Translations under genes and position numbers: made by a program
In this document: positions 14,401 through 26,944 of the stretch, in pieces
Layout of the letters: every line of letters starts with the position of its first letter
How positions within the stretch are numbered: position 1 is the first letter of the stretch
Notes under the pieces: generated by a model
The model's database searches: none
What the model was told of the DNA's origin: nothing
The model's input: the letters and a program-made list of their open reading frames with translations, nothing else
DNA from: Brachionus manjavacas
Taxonomy: Eukaryota > Rotifera > Eurotatoria > Ploima > Brachionidae
Length of the DNA stretch: 64,000 nt
Assembly: GCA_019054805.1 (NCBI GenBank)
Contig: JAHQIY010000003.1
Coordinates: 6,758,001-6,822,000 of the forward strand
Direction of reading: 5' to 3'

Positions 14401-15559
14401 TAAATTGTTAAGAAATTGTTTCTTATTTTCATTTAATTTTACCATAAAGGCGATTAACCCAATTGGTTGGCAACGATTATGTGAGTTAGCTGTAAACGCT
14501 GATTCTAACAACAAGTGCCCAGTAATGAAAGCTTTTGCAAATCATGCCAGACTCCAGTCTATTGATGTGAATGAGCCCAACGAATGCTGTAAATATTCGA
14601 AATTAAATAATTTTGCTCAATTTTTTTAATTTTTTAAATATAATTTATTGAAGATAATTGTCAAGCAAAAGGGAAATCATTTTATATAGGTCAAAAACCT
14701 TCAAGCTCATCAGCTAATTTATTCGATAAAGGAAATGATTATGTTTTTGTTCTATTACCATGTGATAAATCGAAATATTCAATTGACTTGTCATCAAGCG
14801 CTCGAAAATTGTTGGCTAAGCAGCGTAACTTTCTATTTTGAATGAATTTTCATTCAATTGAGTTATATTTTTTTAATTTATTTTTTCCTTTTAATAGCTC
14901 AAAACCGATACTACTTTGTTAAAGTACTTGGAAATAATGGCGCATCAGTTTACCAATCTGAATATGGTCAAACATTTAATTTTGATGTTAAAAAGGCATA
15001 TCAATCGATAGCTGAGGACCAGACAAGCAATATTCAAAAGGATGATCTCTACAATGCTTTGTTTCTTGCTGGTAGTTTGTTTACAAATCGATTGGCTCAA
15101 AATCGTCACTTGATTATTGTTGGCTGTGGTAACTGTGTTGAATACTCAAGTAAAGCTGCTGTTTTGTTGGAAAGATTGTTATCAAAGCGAAACATTGTTG
15201 TGAGTTCTTGGGACGATTACAATATTGCCGATCCGGATTTGTTTGGTGAGAACATAATTGGGTATGGCCAAAACAAAGTCTTCTTAACCCAACAAGGATC
15301 ACTTGGAGTCGACGAAGATTCCTTTGAAAGCTATCGTTTCGAACACAGGCTTGATTTATGTACAAGACTTGCAACCAAAACCAATGGAAACGTTTTTAAC
15401 ATAAATTTTATCAGAAAACCACAGGTATTTGAACAGGTTGCTGAAAAATTAGCTAAGATGGAATCCAGGCAAACTTCACAATTGAAAACTTGTGAAAGAG
15501 TCGAAACACCTTTTGGTGATGTTGATGATTTTTCATTTAAAAACGTTAGATCAGATTAA
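5495..15559 (+). CDS. Large lipid transfer protein (apolipophorin/vitellogenin-like), full copy
   Basis: This is a secreted lipid carrier of the large lipid transfer protein superfamily. Deduced exons: 5495-6181, 6254-6985, 7134-7514, 7595-8005, 8070-8392, 8460-8645, 8709-9015, 9128-9275, 9336-14399, 14450-14588, 14654-14824 and 14898-15559. Phases agree throughout except for one surplus base inside 10899-10951, where the frame shifts within the 5-kb exon 9. Corrected for that, the product is about 3069 aa, close to the size of insect apolipophorin precursors. It starts with a hydrophobic signal peptide (about residues 5-23), followed by a vitellogenin N-terminal lipid-transport module (exons 1-5), an acidic stretch near 8920-8960, a long beta-rich lipid-binding region, a VWD domain at about 13900-14300 with GLLG, and a Cys-containing C-terminal domain. 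The ATG at 5495 is chosen because it opens the signal peptide. Apolipophorin versus vitellogenin cannot be settled by eye; size and the C-terminal extension favour apolipophorin. Confidence 0.92.
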
Positions 15560-15629
15560 ATTGAATCAAACTTTTTTTGATTTTTAAATTTTGATATTGT
15601 TTTAGTATTAGACATTTACGTTTATTTGA

Positions 15630-15635
15630 AATAAA
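15630..15635 (+). promoter_or_regulatory. Poly(A) signal AATAAA, lipid transfer copy 2
   Basis: AATAAA lies 70 bp after the stop and has a counterpart at 3674-3679 in copy 1. Confidence 0.5.
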
Positions 15636-17164
15636 TTTTTATGAGCATTCAAAAATATTTTTCCTCTTATTTTAATAACAAACTGAAAATCAAACAAAGC
15701 ACCTTTTTTTTAAATTTTTGTTCCTAAATTTTAAAATCATAAGTTTTAAAACATATTCTCTTCTTCAATTTAAAAGGCTTTATATTAATACGTAGAGTTT
15801 CTAAGAAAAATAGAAAATCATTGGTATTTTTAAACATATGTGGAAGAAGCAATTCAATTATTAATTAATATTTTAATTAAATCTTAATAATTTTAATTAA
15901 CTTCAAATAAAAAATTTTTTTTTTAAATTTTGGTTCATTTTCAAATTTTTTTTTACATTCGATGATTTCTTTGAATAAGCAATCGTTCAAGGCAATATTT
16001 TTGATTCTAGCCACCTTAAAAGAATGCTAATTTTGAAAAATTGTCTTGCTTCTGAACGAATTGAGTAAATTTTAATATTTCGTTTGTTTAAAAAAAGGCT
16101 CCTAATAAATAAATTCGTTATGAAAGATGCTTCAAGAATTTTGTAATTTATTTCATAAAAATCATTGTTAATGACGTTTGTGATCAAAATCAGATTCTAG
16201 AAAATTGATCCTTTTACAATAGATCTTTTTACTTACTGATTAAAGATATTTAAATTTTTAGCAAAATAAAATTAAACTCTTTCTATTTCACTAAAAATTT
16301 TAATTTCAAATATAAAAATTCTTGCAATATTAACTTTTAATTTTTTTCTATTAGAGTACATACATTTTGTAATTTAAACACAAAAAATTAAAACTTTTTA
16401 ATTTTATTTAATTGCTAATATTTTATTTGTGTCTTCTGCTAGATCTGGGCAATAATCGAAAAAATATTTAAGGTGATCTTAAAATTTATAATTAAAAAGT
16501 GCAAACAAAAAATAAAAAAACTTTTTAATAATTTCTGTGTATCTATTGAAATATTAATATTTAATAGATATCTAATATCTAAATGTTCATTAACATCCCT
16601 CTTACTCATTTCAATTTTTTCAGCAATCAATTTTATCCAGACTTGTTTTTTAGTCACAAGTTTTAAGTCAGGTCATGACTTTGACTTAAATTTTTTTGAC
16701 TTAGACTTTAAACTGTGACTTTTAAACAAGTCTGATTTTATCTTTTATTATTAATTAAGTGATCAGTTCATTAAAATTAGATTTGAGATGTTTTTTCACA
16801 ATGATTATTTTAAAATCGACCCGACCCTAATAGGTGCGATCAATAACTGTATCTTTACTTTTATCATTGTTTTTTTTTTAATTTAGTTTTAATTTACATC
16901 TTTTCACTAATTTTTGAAATTATTCCAAATTTATAAAAATAAATTCAATTAGATGTGTAAACTTCGATATTAATTTAAAAATTTATTTATAAAAAAACCA
17001 AGATAATGTTAAATTGCTTCTACACTTAATCGTCTTGGAAATAACTTTGCTTTTTAGATTACAAACTAATAGAAAAAAATTTCAAAAATTATAATTTTTT
17101 TGTCGGCTAATTTCATCAATCTAGTTTATCTTAAAAATATTTTTTATCTGAAAAAAACGTTACA
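15636..17164. other. Intergenic, lipid transfer gene to EXOC5
   Basis: 15636-16502 is the duplicated 3' flank; from 16503 the sequence is unique. It is AT-rich with no supportable coding frame. Short GTCA/GTGACTT words recur at 16640-16735 (alternating TTTGACTT-like and GTGACTT-like runs), which looks like simple low-complexity expansion. Confidence 0.5.
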
Positions 17165-20100
17165 ATGGCCCATTTGGTTTTAAAGGAAATTGAGCAAGTA
17201 TTGATTAAGTGTTTATTTTTTAACGAAAAATTATCTTTTTTATGCCTATAATAGGAAATATTTAACGTTGATAATTTGATCGAAAACTTAACCTATAAAG
17301 CAACTGATGGACGTGTTGGTCAATCTGATTTTGATTCATTGCTTCTTGAAAACATATTTAAAAAGACCATCGATGATTTGAAAATAATTAATGATAAGAC
17401 TAAGCAAAATATTCGAGCACTAGAGACTGATTGTCAAAGGGAAAAAGAAATTTGTAAAGAGAAAATTTTGCTTCTCGAAAATTCTTACAAAGATTCGTAT
17501 GAATATTTAACTGTTTTAGACAAGCGAATCAGTAATGTATCATCTACCATGTCAGATATGGGATCACAATTGGAAAATTTGAACAGACCTCGGTTAAATT
17601 TATTTGAGTCACACAAGACTGCTAAATATTTTGACAAATTTATGGATGGGATCGACAATAGTGGAGTCTTTGCAGACGACTCCAAATTGGAGCAAGCTGC
17701 TGAAGTAATTTACAAACTTCACCTTTTATCCAATGACTTAACTGATGATAGGTTATCTTTTATCAAATTTCTAAAATTCTTTCCCTAAAATAAAAAAATT
17801 TTTGCTAGATTTCAGAAAGCTAACGGATTAGTCCTTAAAAAGTATTCCGAAATTGAAATAAAGCTTATTCAACGATTTCATGAGGCATTCTACAGAAATG
17901 ATAGAAAAGAAATGAAAAAATGTTTAAATATCCTTTCTAATTTTAAGGTAAATCTTGATGTTAAAATTTTTTATAGAAATCATATTCAATTTTTTTGTTT
18001 AGAACTACCAAGAATGTGTAAACCAATTCATAAAAAATTTACAAATGGTAAATTTATTAAAGATCTGATTTGAAACTTGAATGACGGGCTTAATTTTTAT
18101 AGAGTTTTAAAATTTTAACACGAAAAATTATTTAAATTTAAATTTTATGTTGAAATTAAAAAATTCCATTTAAAAATAAAAAATCTGTCATTTCAGTATT
18201 AGATAATAGATTTTTTAATAAAATTTGTTTTTTAGTCTATGAAAAATTCAAATGATCTATTTTCGGATATAATGCCACTTTGTGTTAAAACAAATGATAT
18301 AATTAATGAAGTTTTTTTGAACAACGAAAGAATAATGGAACAATTTGTTAAAGATCTGTTTTTAGATAGAGTTCAGGTATTTTAAATTTAAATTAAAAAC
18401 TATTAAATTATTCTTCTTAGTTGATTGTATTTAAACAAAATACTTAAATTATAAAAAATTTTATTTAAATTTTGTGTTAAATATTTAAAATTTTGACAAA
18501 ACATAACAATAATTATTTAATCAAAAATGTTAACTTTTTTTTTCCCGTAAAAGTGATAAAAGTTTCAAACCACTTTCAATTCTACTAATTTATGTTGGCT
18601 AATCAATATCAAATTAGGTGAATCAATCAAAAATACCAAAACCATTATAAACAAATTTTTTTTTTTAAATTTGTTTAAGTCAAGAAAACTTATTAAGAAA
18701 AATGGTCAATAGATTTTAGTTCAAAATAGAATTGCTGAAAAATTTAAACTATGTCTTATAAATCGAGAATTTTTGAATAAATAATTTAGTTTAAAAAAAA
18801 AGATAAATAAAAAATTCATAATCTATCAAAAAATCATGAAATATATATTAGATTTCAAAATTTTATTTTGAATAAAAATTTTCACAAATGAAGTTAAAAC
18901 AAATCATTTTGTTTTAATTTTTAAACTAATTTAGTTCGAATATATTTAAATTGAAATTAACTCAGTATAATTGTTAAAGAGATATATTTTTTGCTTTTTT
19001 CATTCAATTTGTTTATTCATTTAATAAATTTTAGATTTATGTAACAACAAATCTCGACAAACATCGAGAAACTGATCTAGAAAAATATCTTGATATGCTT
19101 TATTTGTATTATAACAAGTAATATTTAGACCCACTTGTAAGAAGATAAAATAACTTGTCTCTCAAAGGACCAAGAAAATTTCAAAAGAACTCTCTGAATT
19201 GATGAAGATCTCAAGCGAGAGTACTTTTTTCAGCAAACTATTAAATGAAGTTTTTCAAGTGCATCTAAAAGATTATATTAAGTAAGTACTTGGATTAAAA
19301 TTTTAAAAATAAACCAAATTTTATTAAATTTTTAATTTATTTATTAAAAACATTAAGCCTTGAGAAAACAAATTTGCAAAATAAATTCAAAGCTCATTTG
19401 GAAAGATTTTACGAAAAAATTGGGCATACTAAAAGAACACAATCTGGGTATATTTAAAAATGCTTAAAAAAAAATTTGCTATATTATTTGATTTTAGTTT
19501 TGTGTCTAATCTACTTTCCAAACCTATAAACGAGATAATTGATGATAGATTTTTGTCCCATGATGTGACTACATTATGCATTGATGATGCCAAGAAATCA
19601 ATCAACAGATCACTATTAGTAGGTTCCATTTTCAGATCTGAAATCTCTAACTTTTCTTTCATTTCTTTAAGCTGTGTGATGTTAATAGTCAACCAAAGGC
19701 CATTGACGATATGTTTGAAATAGTTTGTCAAAATCTGTGTCGAGATCACCTTTATTATTCTCTTGACTTGCACATAAATGCTTTGCCTTCGGTCGAATTT
19801 AGACAAGAGTTGAATCTACACATTTTTCCTTTCATCAAACAAATGAACGATTTGATGTATCTTTTTGAACAGTTCACCAATGTCAGTGTTATTCCTCCTG
19901 TTATGTAAGCTAAATATCTATTCTCTTATTTTTTTTATATTCTAACTATAAGGAACTCTCCTTATTATCAGAAAATAATGAACAAGTTAAATCAAATTTG
20001 TACTGATCTGGAAGTAAAAATAGACACGGGTCTGGAAAAGTAGAATTGTAAAATTTTGTTCAAAATTTAATTTATAATGCTAAAATTTAAGAGCATTTAC

Positions 20101-20706
20101 GGTAATTTGTAACCACATTAGACATGTATTGCAAAATGAACAAAAAAAGACTGATTTTAAATCAGAAAATGATGAAATTTTTAATCAATCGACAACTGCT
20201 TGTAGCAAGGCAATAAAAGTGGTTGAAAATCAAGTTGGAAAGATAAGCAATTGTCTAGATGGAAAAAATGTCAATAATGCTCTGAGGGAATTCGGTATCA
20301 AATTCCATAGATGCATTTATGACCACTTGTTAAAATTTGAATATAATGAACTTGGTAATACTTATTTAAGTTTAAAAATTAATTTTAAGCATCTTTTAAT
20401 TTTAGGAGCAATGGCTGTAATCAGAGATATAAATGAATATAGATTATGTGCAAAGAATTTTAACAGCCCAGTTGTGGATAAACTGTTTGCGGTCTTATAT
20501 TCATTGACTAATTTGCTTGTTGTTAAACCGGAAAATTTGCAAGAAATATGTTCCGGCGAAAATTTGGTACATTATTAGATTTTTTTCTTTTTTTAATTTA
20601 TTGAAATTTTTTTTAAAAGGTACTTCTGAGCAAAGATACAATTGAATCATTTGTTCAATTGCGCTCTGATTATAGAACGACAAAATTTCAATATAACAGG
20701 AAATAG
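17165..20706 (+). CDS. EXOC5: Exocyst complex component 5 (Sec10)
   Basis: EXOC5/Sec10 is a subunit of the octameric exocyst that tethers secretory vesicles to the plasma membrane. Deduced exons: 17165-17197, 17255-17751, 17809-17947, 18003-18047, 18236-18376, 19035-19117, 19168-19281, 19358-19447, 19498-19618, 19672-19904, 19953-20039, 20092-20354, 20406-20566 and 20620-20706. All phases agree and give 697 aa, against about 708 for the human protein. The N-terminal half is coiled-coil rich. Segments resembling the vertebrate protein in order include AAEVIYKLHLLSNDL, EQKKTDFKSE, MDGKNV-type (LDGKNVNNAL), LLVVKPENLQEICSGE and ESFVQLRSDYR near the C-terminus. The start at 17165 gives a short 11-residue first exon; another start is possible. 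It is a single-copy housekeeping gene with no functional link to its neighbours. Confidence 0.95.
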
Positions 20707-21111
20707 AATTTAAAACATCTTTTAAAATGCAATTGTGAAATTCGCTACAAAAAACACTTCAAATTAATATGAAATTTTTTGATTTTTTTCCATTTAGTTG
20801 CAGAATTTGCCAGTTAATACAAAAATTTAAATTTTACCGTCTTGCATTTACCGAATAAAATTTAGAAAAAATCATTAAATTTTGAATTATAATGTATTGT
20901 TTTTTTGTACAGAATTTTACAATACCTATTAAAATGTTAGCTAAATTTTTTAAATGAAAATTAATTTAATATTTTTAATTATGAAATTAAAATAAATTGT
21001 TTATAAAAATGACGTATTTTTAAAATGTAAAATTGAGCGTTAAAATGTTCAATTTATTTGATAATTCAATTTTTTAATCTATCTTTAATTAAATTTTGTT
21101 TAAAATAGAAA
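20707..21111. other. Intergenic, EXOC5 to FSIP1
   Basis: AT-rich spacer of about 400 bp with poly-T and poly-A runs. It should contain the EXOC5 3' UTR and the FSIP1 promoter, but no clear TATA box or other element stands out. Confidence 0.4.
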
Positions 21112-24100
21112 ATGAATACTCAAAATGTAAGTAATTTTTTTATTTTTTATTTTTTTTTTAATATTTCGTCAAAGCTCAAAAATTTTAGAAAGTAATATTA
21201 CAATGATCATAGGTTCTAATCATAGGTTTGAGTAGCCTTAAAAGCTACCCAAACTCAACAAAGCCTACTAATCCGAAATGAAGGTTGGAACTCACGATAA
21301 GAATCGTTTACCTCTTTGCACGCTGTAAAGCGATCCAAAAAATCAGTACTTCAAAGTACTGCAGCGCTCCCTTTCGATAACCCAAAAGCAATTTACCACA
21401 GACTAAAGCAATATGCCATGCATTAAATAATTATAAAAAATACATGTAAATATATGATGTAAAAGAGATAAGAGAAAGCTATTAACTTAATAAAAAAAAA
21501 GTTTTAAGATTATTACAAAAAAATCTAAAATAAAAATTTACTAAATTTTTTACTGTTAGAGCATCGTTTACAATGATATGAGTTCCCTAGTGTTAAATTA
21601 AGTTAAAGTTAGCGCAATACTAATTTAATTAAAATAAAAAAATATCTTTTAAATCTGAAAATATCACTGAAAAATAAGCTAGTTATAAATATGAGCTGAA
21701 ATTGAAATTCTAGTTGCCAGAAAGCATCAAAATTTGGAAAAAAGTCCAAGAAGGTTCAAATATTTTGTGCATATTTTTTAGTTTTCTGCTCGAAATACTC
21801 TAGAAATCAGGGGAGCAGTTTAGTCATAAAAGCAAAAATTAACTAAATCTTGGAAAATAGATTGTCAAGCTATTTATAAAAAATCAAATAAAAAATAATG
21901 ATTGAAAAACAAAATTTAGTATAATATATAATTTTTTTATAAATTAGGATGACGTAGAAAATATAGAATCAGATAGTAAAAGTGAGGGGCGATCCTCCAT
22001 AGACACTTTAGAACTTCTCAAAGGTAAGATTATGAAAAAAGGGTCTAAATTAGAACTTAGCTAAATTTATCTAAATTTGAAAGAAAGCAGTGATTTTTCT
22101 GGGGACAAGACTGAAAATAACGAAATTGAAGAAGATCCAAATGATTCCGATACGGATACTCTCAATGACAATAAAGAGTCAGAAAATGATAGCTTATCCT
22201 TCCAAAAAGTTCCTCAGCAGCAAGAACCAACATCCATTGAACACAAAAAACTTGATGATGAGTTTTTTAAAAATTTGAAAAATGATGATGAAATCGATAC
22301 CTCTGACTTGAATCATCTAGAGCCAAAGTTACGCGAAGCTTGGATTCAAATGAGAAAACTGGATAAAAAGTTGTCCCTTGTGATCAAAAAAGAGAAACAA
22401 GTTAAAAGAGAAACAATTGCCTTTATAGAAAAAAATCGAGCAGAGCTAGAGTTACTGAGACTCACTTCTGATCACAAGGAATCAAAATCAGAAGCTGAAA
22501 ATACAGCACATTTTCTTGCTCTAACTAATGTGGATCTGGATGCTGATCCCGAGAACGACTCGGAATCCAATGCTTCTTATTCCAACCTGACCCCAATTTT
22601 TAAGACTCAAGTTTTTGACCAAAACGATAGCATCAATGGCTCGAGAGTCCAAACTCCAAAAACTCCAAAAGCTCCAGATTACTTTGAAAATATGCCATCT
22701 AGTTCAGAGACCTCATCAAATTGCACACAATCGAGCAAGTCCAAGTCTTCGACAAGAGCGAATTCTAAATCCAAAATTAAAAATCAAAAAGGTGCAGACA
22801 AAAACTTCATTCAAAGAAATATCAAGCTAGCTCAAGATACAGGTGGTGTTTTGGCAATGACTGAGGAGGAAAAGCAACGACTTAATGAAATACTACTTGA
22901 TATGGACAATGTGGACGCCAAAAATTCAAGTGTTTCGCAATTAAATCAAGAGAATGTGATGATTGTAGAGTACAATCCGAGATTAGTTGAGTTATCTGAC
23001 GGAGATGGCTTTAAGCCAAATCAAGACGAACTGGAAAAATTGAAACGGATTAATACAGCTTTAGAAAAGCGCAACTATTCCAGGAGTACGATTAGTCGAG
23101 TTAGCGGAATTTCACAGTCTCAATTCAGTTCATACACTGTTGACCAAGATGCATACCATGGACTTTGGGTAAGAAAAATAATTATTAAAGAATTTTTTTA
23201 GTTTTTTTTTTAGTTTTTATTTTTATTCAGGAAAAAATATTTTTTAAATATTTTTAAGTTGCCTTAAAAAATAAGCAATTATTTTAACAATTAGAAGCAA
23301 ATGATTTATTAATTAAGGCGTTGGTTTGACTGTACCGAGCCACATTACTTTTTAAGATTAAAAAAACATTAAAAGATATTAAGGAAAATTTAAAAATATG
23401 GAAAAAAAGATTTTGATGGTTAGGATCTAAAAAGATTTAGATTGATTCAATTTATTTAAGAGGGTTAATTAAATAATCAGTACATAAAAATAGATAGTAA
23501 AGTTAATTACAGAAAAAACACCATCAAAAAAATAAATAAATAATCATTTAAAAAATTTTTTTTTATTTAATAAGATTTATTTAAATTTTTATGCAAGTAA
23601 AAAATAGAAAAATTAAAAAAAGTTTGCAATATATTTTAGTTTTTTTTTTTTAATTTTACTTTTTAATTTAATTTTTTAATTTTAGTTATAATGTTTATTC
23701 TAAAATCTTAATGTATTTATCCTGTTGACATTAAAATTTGGTTAATTCAACTGATTACTTTTTATGTTCTTACAATCAAAGGCTCTTTCTTTTTTCAATT
23801 TATCTCGTTAGTTTGTTTTAATCAATAATTTTTATCTATTTTTATTAACAAAAACGAAACCAAAATGTAATTATTTATAAATATTTGTAATTTGTAATTA
23901 TTAAAAATATAAATATTTGTCCTAAATCTTTGTTTGTGTCCTCGAATATTGTTTGCAGGACCATCCTCTGTAAGGGAATTACATTTAAGTACAGGATGCT
24001 GCCAGGTTACCAAGTTTAGCCGTTTAATACATTTAGAAAACTGTTTAAGGTCTCCTCTTTCTCGTCTCACTTTTAGAGATGTTAAACCGAGCACTACTAA

Positions 24101-26085
24101 TCTGTATTCATAATTTAAGTTCCTGATCTCAGGGATCAATTTAGTTGCACGCCTTTGTTTTTTTTCTAATATTTCTAAATCTTTTTTCAATAATGGATTC
24201 CAAGCTGCAGCAGCATACTCTAGGTGATCATTTAATTAATAAACTAATCAAATGGATATTGATCAGAACATTTCAATAAAAAACGGATCAATTAAATAAC
24301 TATCTTTATTTAAAAATGAATTTTAAGACTTTGTTTTTGTAAAATAACAGCATGATGCACTATTTTGCAATTTTTTCCGAAAATTTTGTTTTATCTTTGA
24401 TTTCGATTTTTCGTAAATGACAACAATGATTTTTTCATTTTCTAATTTATTTAAGTTTTTTTCAGATTGTGATTTTTTCATAAAACTAACCCCGTAAACA
24501 CATCCTAATCAAATTGAATAAAAAGTTGTTATCAATAATTTAGAATGAATTTTATTAAAAGCTATTTATTTATTTCTCTTCTAAACATTTTGGTAATTAT
24601 TCATTTTTTCTTTTTTATCAGAGGTTGATTTTACTTAAAGTATTGAAATAATAATTAATTTAAGTAAAAATTATAATTAATTTTTTCATATTCGAAATGT
24701 TTTTAGCATGTTTTATTAGTTTATTTTTTTGGGGCTTTTTAATTAGACAACAAATAAATCTAAAGAAAAAATAACAAAAATTAAATTAAAATGATATTGA
24801 AAATTATTTGTTTTGGATACAAATTTTATTTTCATTCATGGTAAAATTTTGTTTCTAGGGACCTGAAAGCAAACAAATTAAGCTCAATGACGATTTTGAT
24901 GAAAACGAATTTGGTGACAAATTTATTAGAGAAGCCAGAATTTCTCGCGAACAAGAAATCAGATTAAAGTACCTTGACTCTCAATTGGAAAAAATAAAAA
25001 CTATCAACCTAGAGACACAATCAGTATCAGAGCTTGAAACGGTATTTTTTTTATGTTTAATATCTAATGACATTTTAAAATGTTCCAAGGTTTTAATATG
25101 GGTTTCCATCAAAATACAACAAAATTAAAAAAAAAGATATCATTTTTTTTAATTATTATTTAAAATATAAACTATTTTTTTCACAATTGGAAAAATTAAT
25201 TGATTATCATATCAATGAAATTGTAGAAAACGATAGATTTTTTGAAGGAGGCCCATTGTTTTAAATTCAAAATTAAAAAAAAACGACTGTTGTATAAAAA
25301 TATAATGAAATGATAAGAAATTTTAAAATAAATAATATTTCAAGAGACCTGAATCGCTAGTTTCTTTAGTAAGCGAAGACCAACTCCGACTATTAATTGA
25401 TGAATATTATACAGAAAATAGTCAAAATATACTTGAAAACGGAGACCGGTATAGTGAAAGTTTTCAAATTAGACTTTTTTTAAATGATGATTTTATTTAA
25501 AGTGAACTAAAAAAATTGGAAACTCTGGCCGAAGAAAAAGATAATTTAGAGGATAATGAAGAAAATCAAATGCCGAAAATAAATGAGAACCTTATTAAAA
25601 TGTTATTAGATGAGGCCAAAAATGAAGGGTTATATCAAATCGTTGAATCTCATCGCACTCAGTCAGGTATTTTTAGATTATTTTTTCTCTTTTTTTTCTA
25701 ATTTTGTTTAGTGAGCAATTCCGAACATTCTTTTTATGATGAGGCTCTTGAAGTTTTGAAAGAAAGAGAAAATACATTGAAAAACCAAAATGAGCAAGTT
25801 ATACAGAATGCAGGAAAACATGGTTTTGATCCCGAAGATGACACTTCAACTAATGAAAACCAAACCGAAGACATGGAGCATATTTCTTTAAGACCAAGTA
25901 TTATCAATTCAAACCAATTTTTAAGTGACGAGAAAAATTTTAAAGGAATCCTCCCACCCTTGATTAATCGAAGTGAACCTGCCGAGCTAAACAGAGATGA
26001 TACAAAATTGAGCATTAATAGCACTAGCTCAACCAACAGTTCTACTTATTTTCCAAAAATAAGCAATCGTTTTTTACCAAAATGA
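21112..26085 (+). CDS. FSIP1: Fibrous sheath-interacting protein 1 homologue
   Basis: FSIP1-like coiled-coil protein, known in vertebrates as a component linked to the sperm flagellum fibrous sheath and cilia. Deduced exons: 21112-21126, 21948-22023, 22084-23168, 24859-25041, 25345-25448, 25503-25666 and 25712-26085. Phases agree and give 666 aa. The order of conserved blocks follows the family: an acidic Ser-rich N-terminus; a charged coiled coil (EPKLREAWIQMRKLDKKL); a FLALTNV block; NFIQRNIKLAQ followed by EEEKQRLNEILLDMD; then ISREQEIRLKYLDSQL; and SEDQLRLLIDEYY. The tail is acidic and Ser/Thr-rich. The five-codon first exon, with a strong GTAAGT donor, is the least certain part. Intron 1 (about 820 bp) contains a structured GC-richer island and intron 3 (about 1.7 kb) contains a LINE fragment in reverse. 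Its presence implies flagellated sperm or motile cilia. Confidence 0.85.
21205..21420. other. GC-richer hairpin island in FSIP1 intron 1
   Basis: This region is visibly richer in G+C than its surroundings and can form several hairpins: 21221-21250 (arms GTTTGAGTAGC and GCTACCCAAAC, one mismatch), 21321-21332 (CGCT/AGCG) and 21344-21361 (a perfect 8-bp stem CAGTACTT/AAGTACTG with a 2-base loop). On the minus strand, GTGAGTTCCAACC resembles a degenerate pol III B box. It could be a SINE remnant or an intron-encoded structured RNA; I do not recognise it. Confidence 0.35.
23820..24228 (-). mobile_element. Non-LTR retrotransposon (LINE) fragment in FSIP1 intron 3
   Basis: Read on the minus strand, 24228 to about 23890 encodes the end of a LINE reverse transcriptase ORF: LEYAAAAWNPLLKKD, then LEILEKKQRRATKLIP, then LKVRRERGDLKQF. 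This is the conserved segment after the polymerase domain in CR1/Jockey-like elements. It is 5'-truncated and decayed, and lies antisense to the host gene. Confidence 0.85.
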
Positions 26086-26944
26086 AGTTTTATTCTACTT
26101 TTTATTTTAAACCTCAATTTTTTTAAAAATAAATCCTTTTTTTAACTTAGTTTTTTTTGTTGGTGTAACTTTTAAAGTTTTTAGCTTTATTTAGAAGCTA
26201 AGTATAACAATTGAGATTTTTTTAATTCCCAACTTAATACAGTTTTATTTTTTTCAAAAATCAAAAATGTATTATTTTAGAATATAAAAAAGATTGGCTA
26301 AAAAATTTCAAAGAAAAATAATTAATCACTACAATTAGATAAATATTTTTAAAATAGCCAAAATGAAATTTGCAAGCTTTCATATTGTCTGACAATTAGA
26401 AAATAATTAAAAATATGATTTTATGGTTCAACTATTGTTTTTAAAATTGTTGGAATTAAAAAAATCATGAAATAATTAAGGTTATGACTCAAACTTTTAA
26501 TTACAGTAACAAATGCAAAAAATTAAAAAAAACATTAAAATTTAATAGTTTTTTATTTCAAAAATTAGCCTGTAGTATAAAAAATTATCAATATTTAGAT
26601 AATGTCAAAAATAACGAAAACATCTTTATATTTTAATAATCATTATTTTTAAAAATATAATTAAGGAAATACCAAGGCAGGCATGAATGGATATTAGTCA
26701 TTCCCATCAGCCAAATTGTTATAAGCTTATAATGTTTTAACTTGATAACATGCTTTGTTAGCTTAAAAGTTTTCAAATTTAAATTGAGCTCTCAATAATC
26801 ATCAAAAAGTCCATTTGTTTCATAATAATACAAATAAAACAAATAATTAAAACTAATAATTTATTATATTGAATTCAAATTAATTATTTTTTATTAATTT
26901 TTCATTTATTAAACGAATTAGAATGAATTAAAAAATATATTTAA
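26086..26944. other. Intergenic, FSIP1 to PLAC8-like A
   Basis: AT-rich convergent spacer between the 3' ends of FSIP1 (+) and PLAC8-like A (-). I see no coding frame or repeat that I can name. Confidence 0.4.

Larger units (their letters stand above)
4547..16502. repeat. Complete tandem repeat unit 2 (11,956 bp)
   Basis: The offset between the two copies equals the distance from the end of copy 1 (4546) to the end of copy 2 (16502). This is what a head-to-tail tandem duplication with one junction at 4546/4547 predicts. The unit carries one complete lipid transfer protein gene with its promoter and 3' flank. The matching 5' part of unit 1 should lie just left of this window. Confidence 0.85.

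Noticed and set aside
10902-14411. Separate gene starting at the ATG 10902
   Set aside because: It continues the lipid-transfer protein in the next frame, with no promoter or stop-to-start spacing; a one-base frameshift explains it better.
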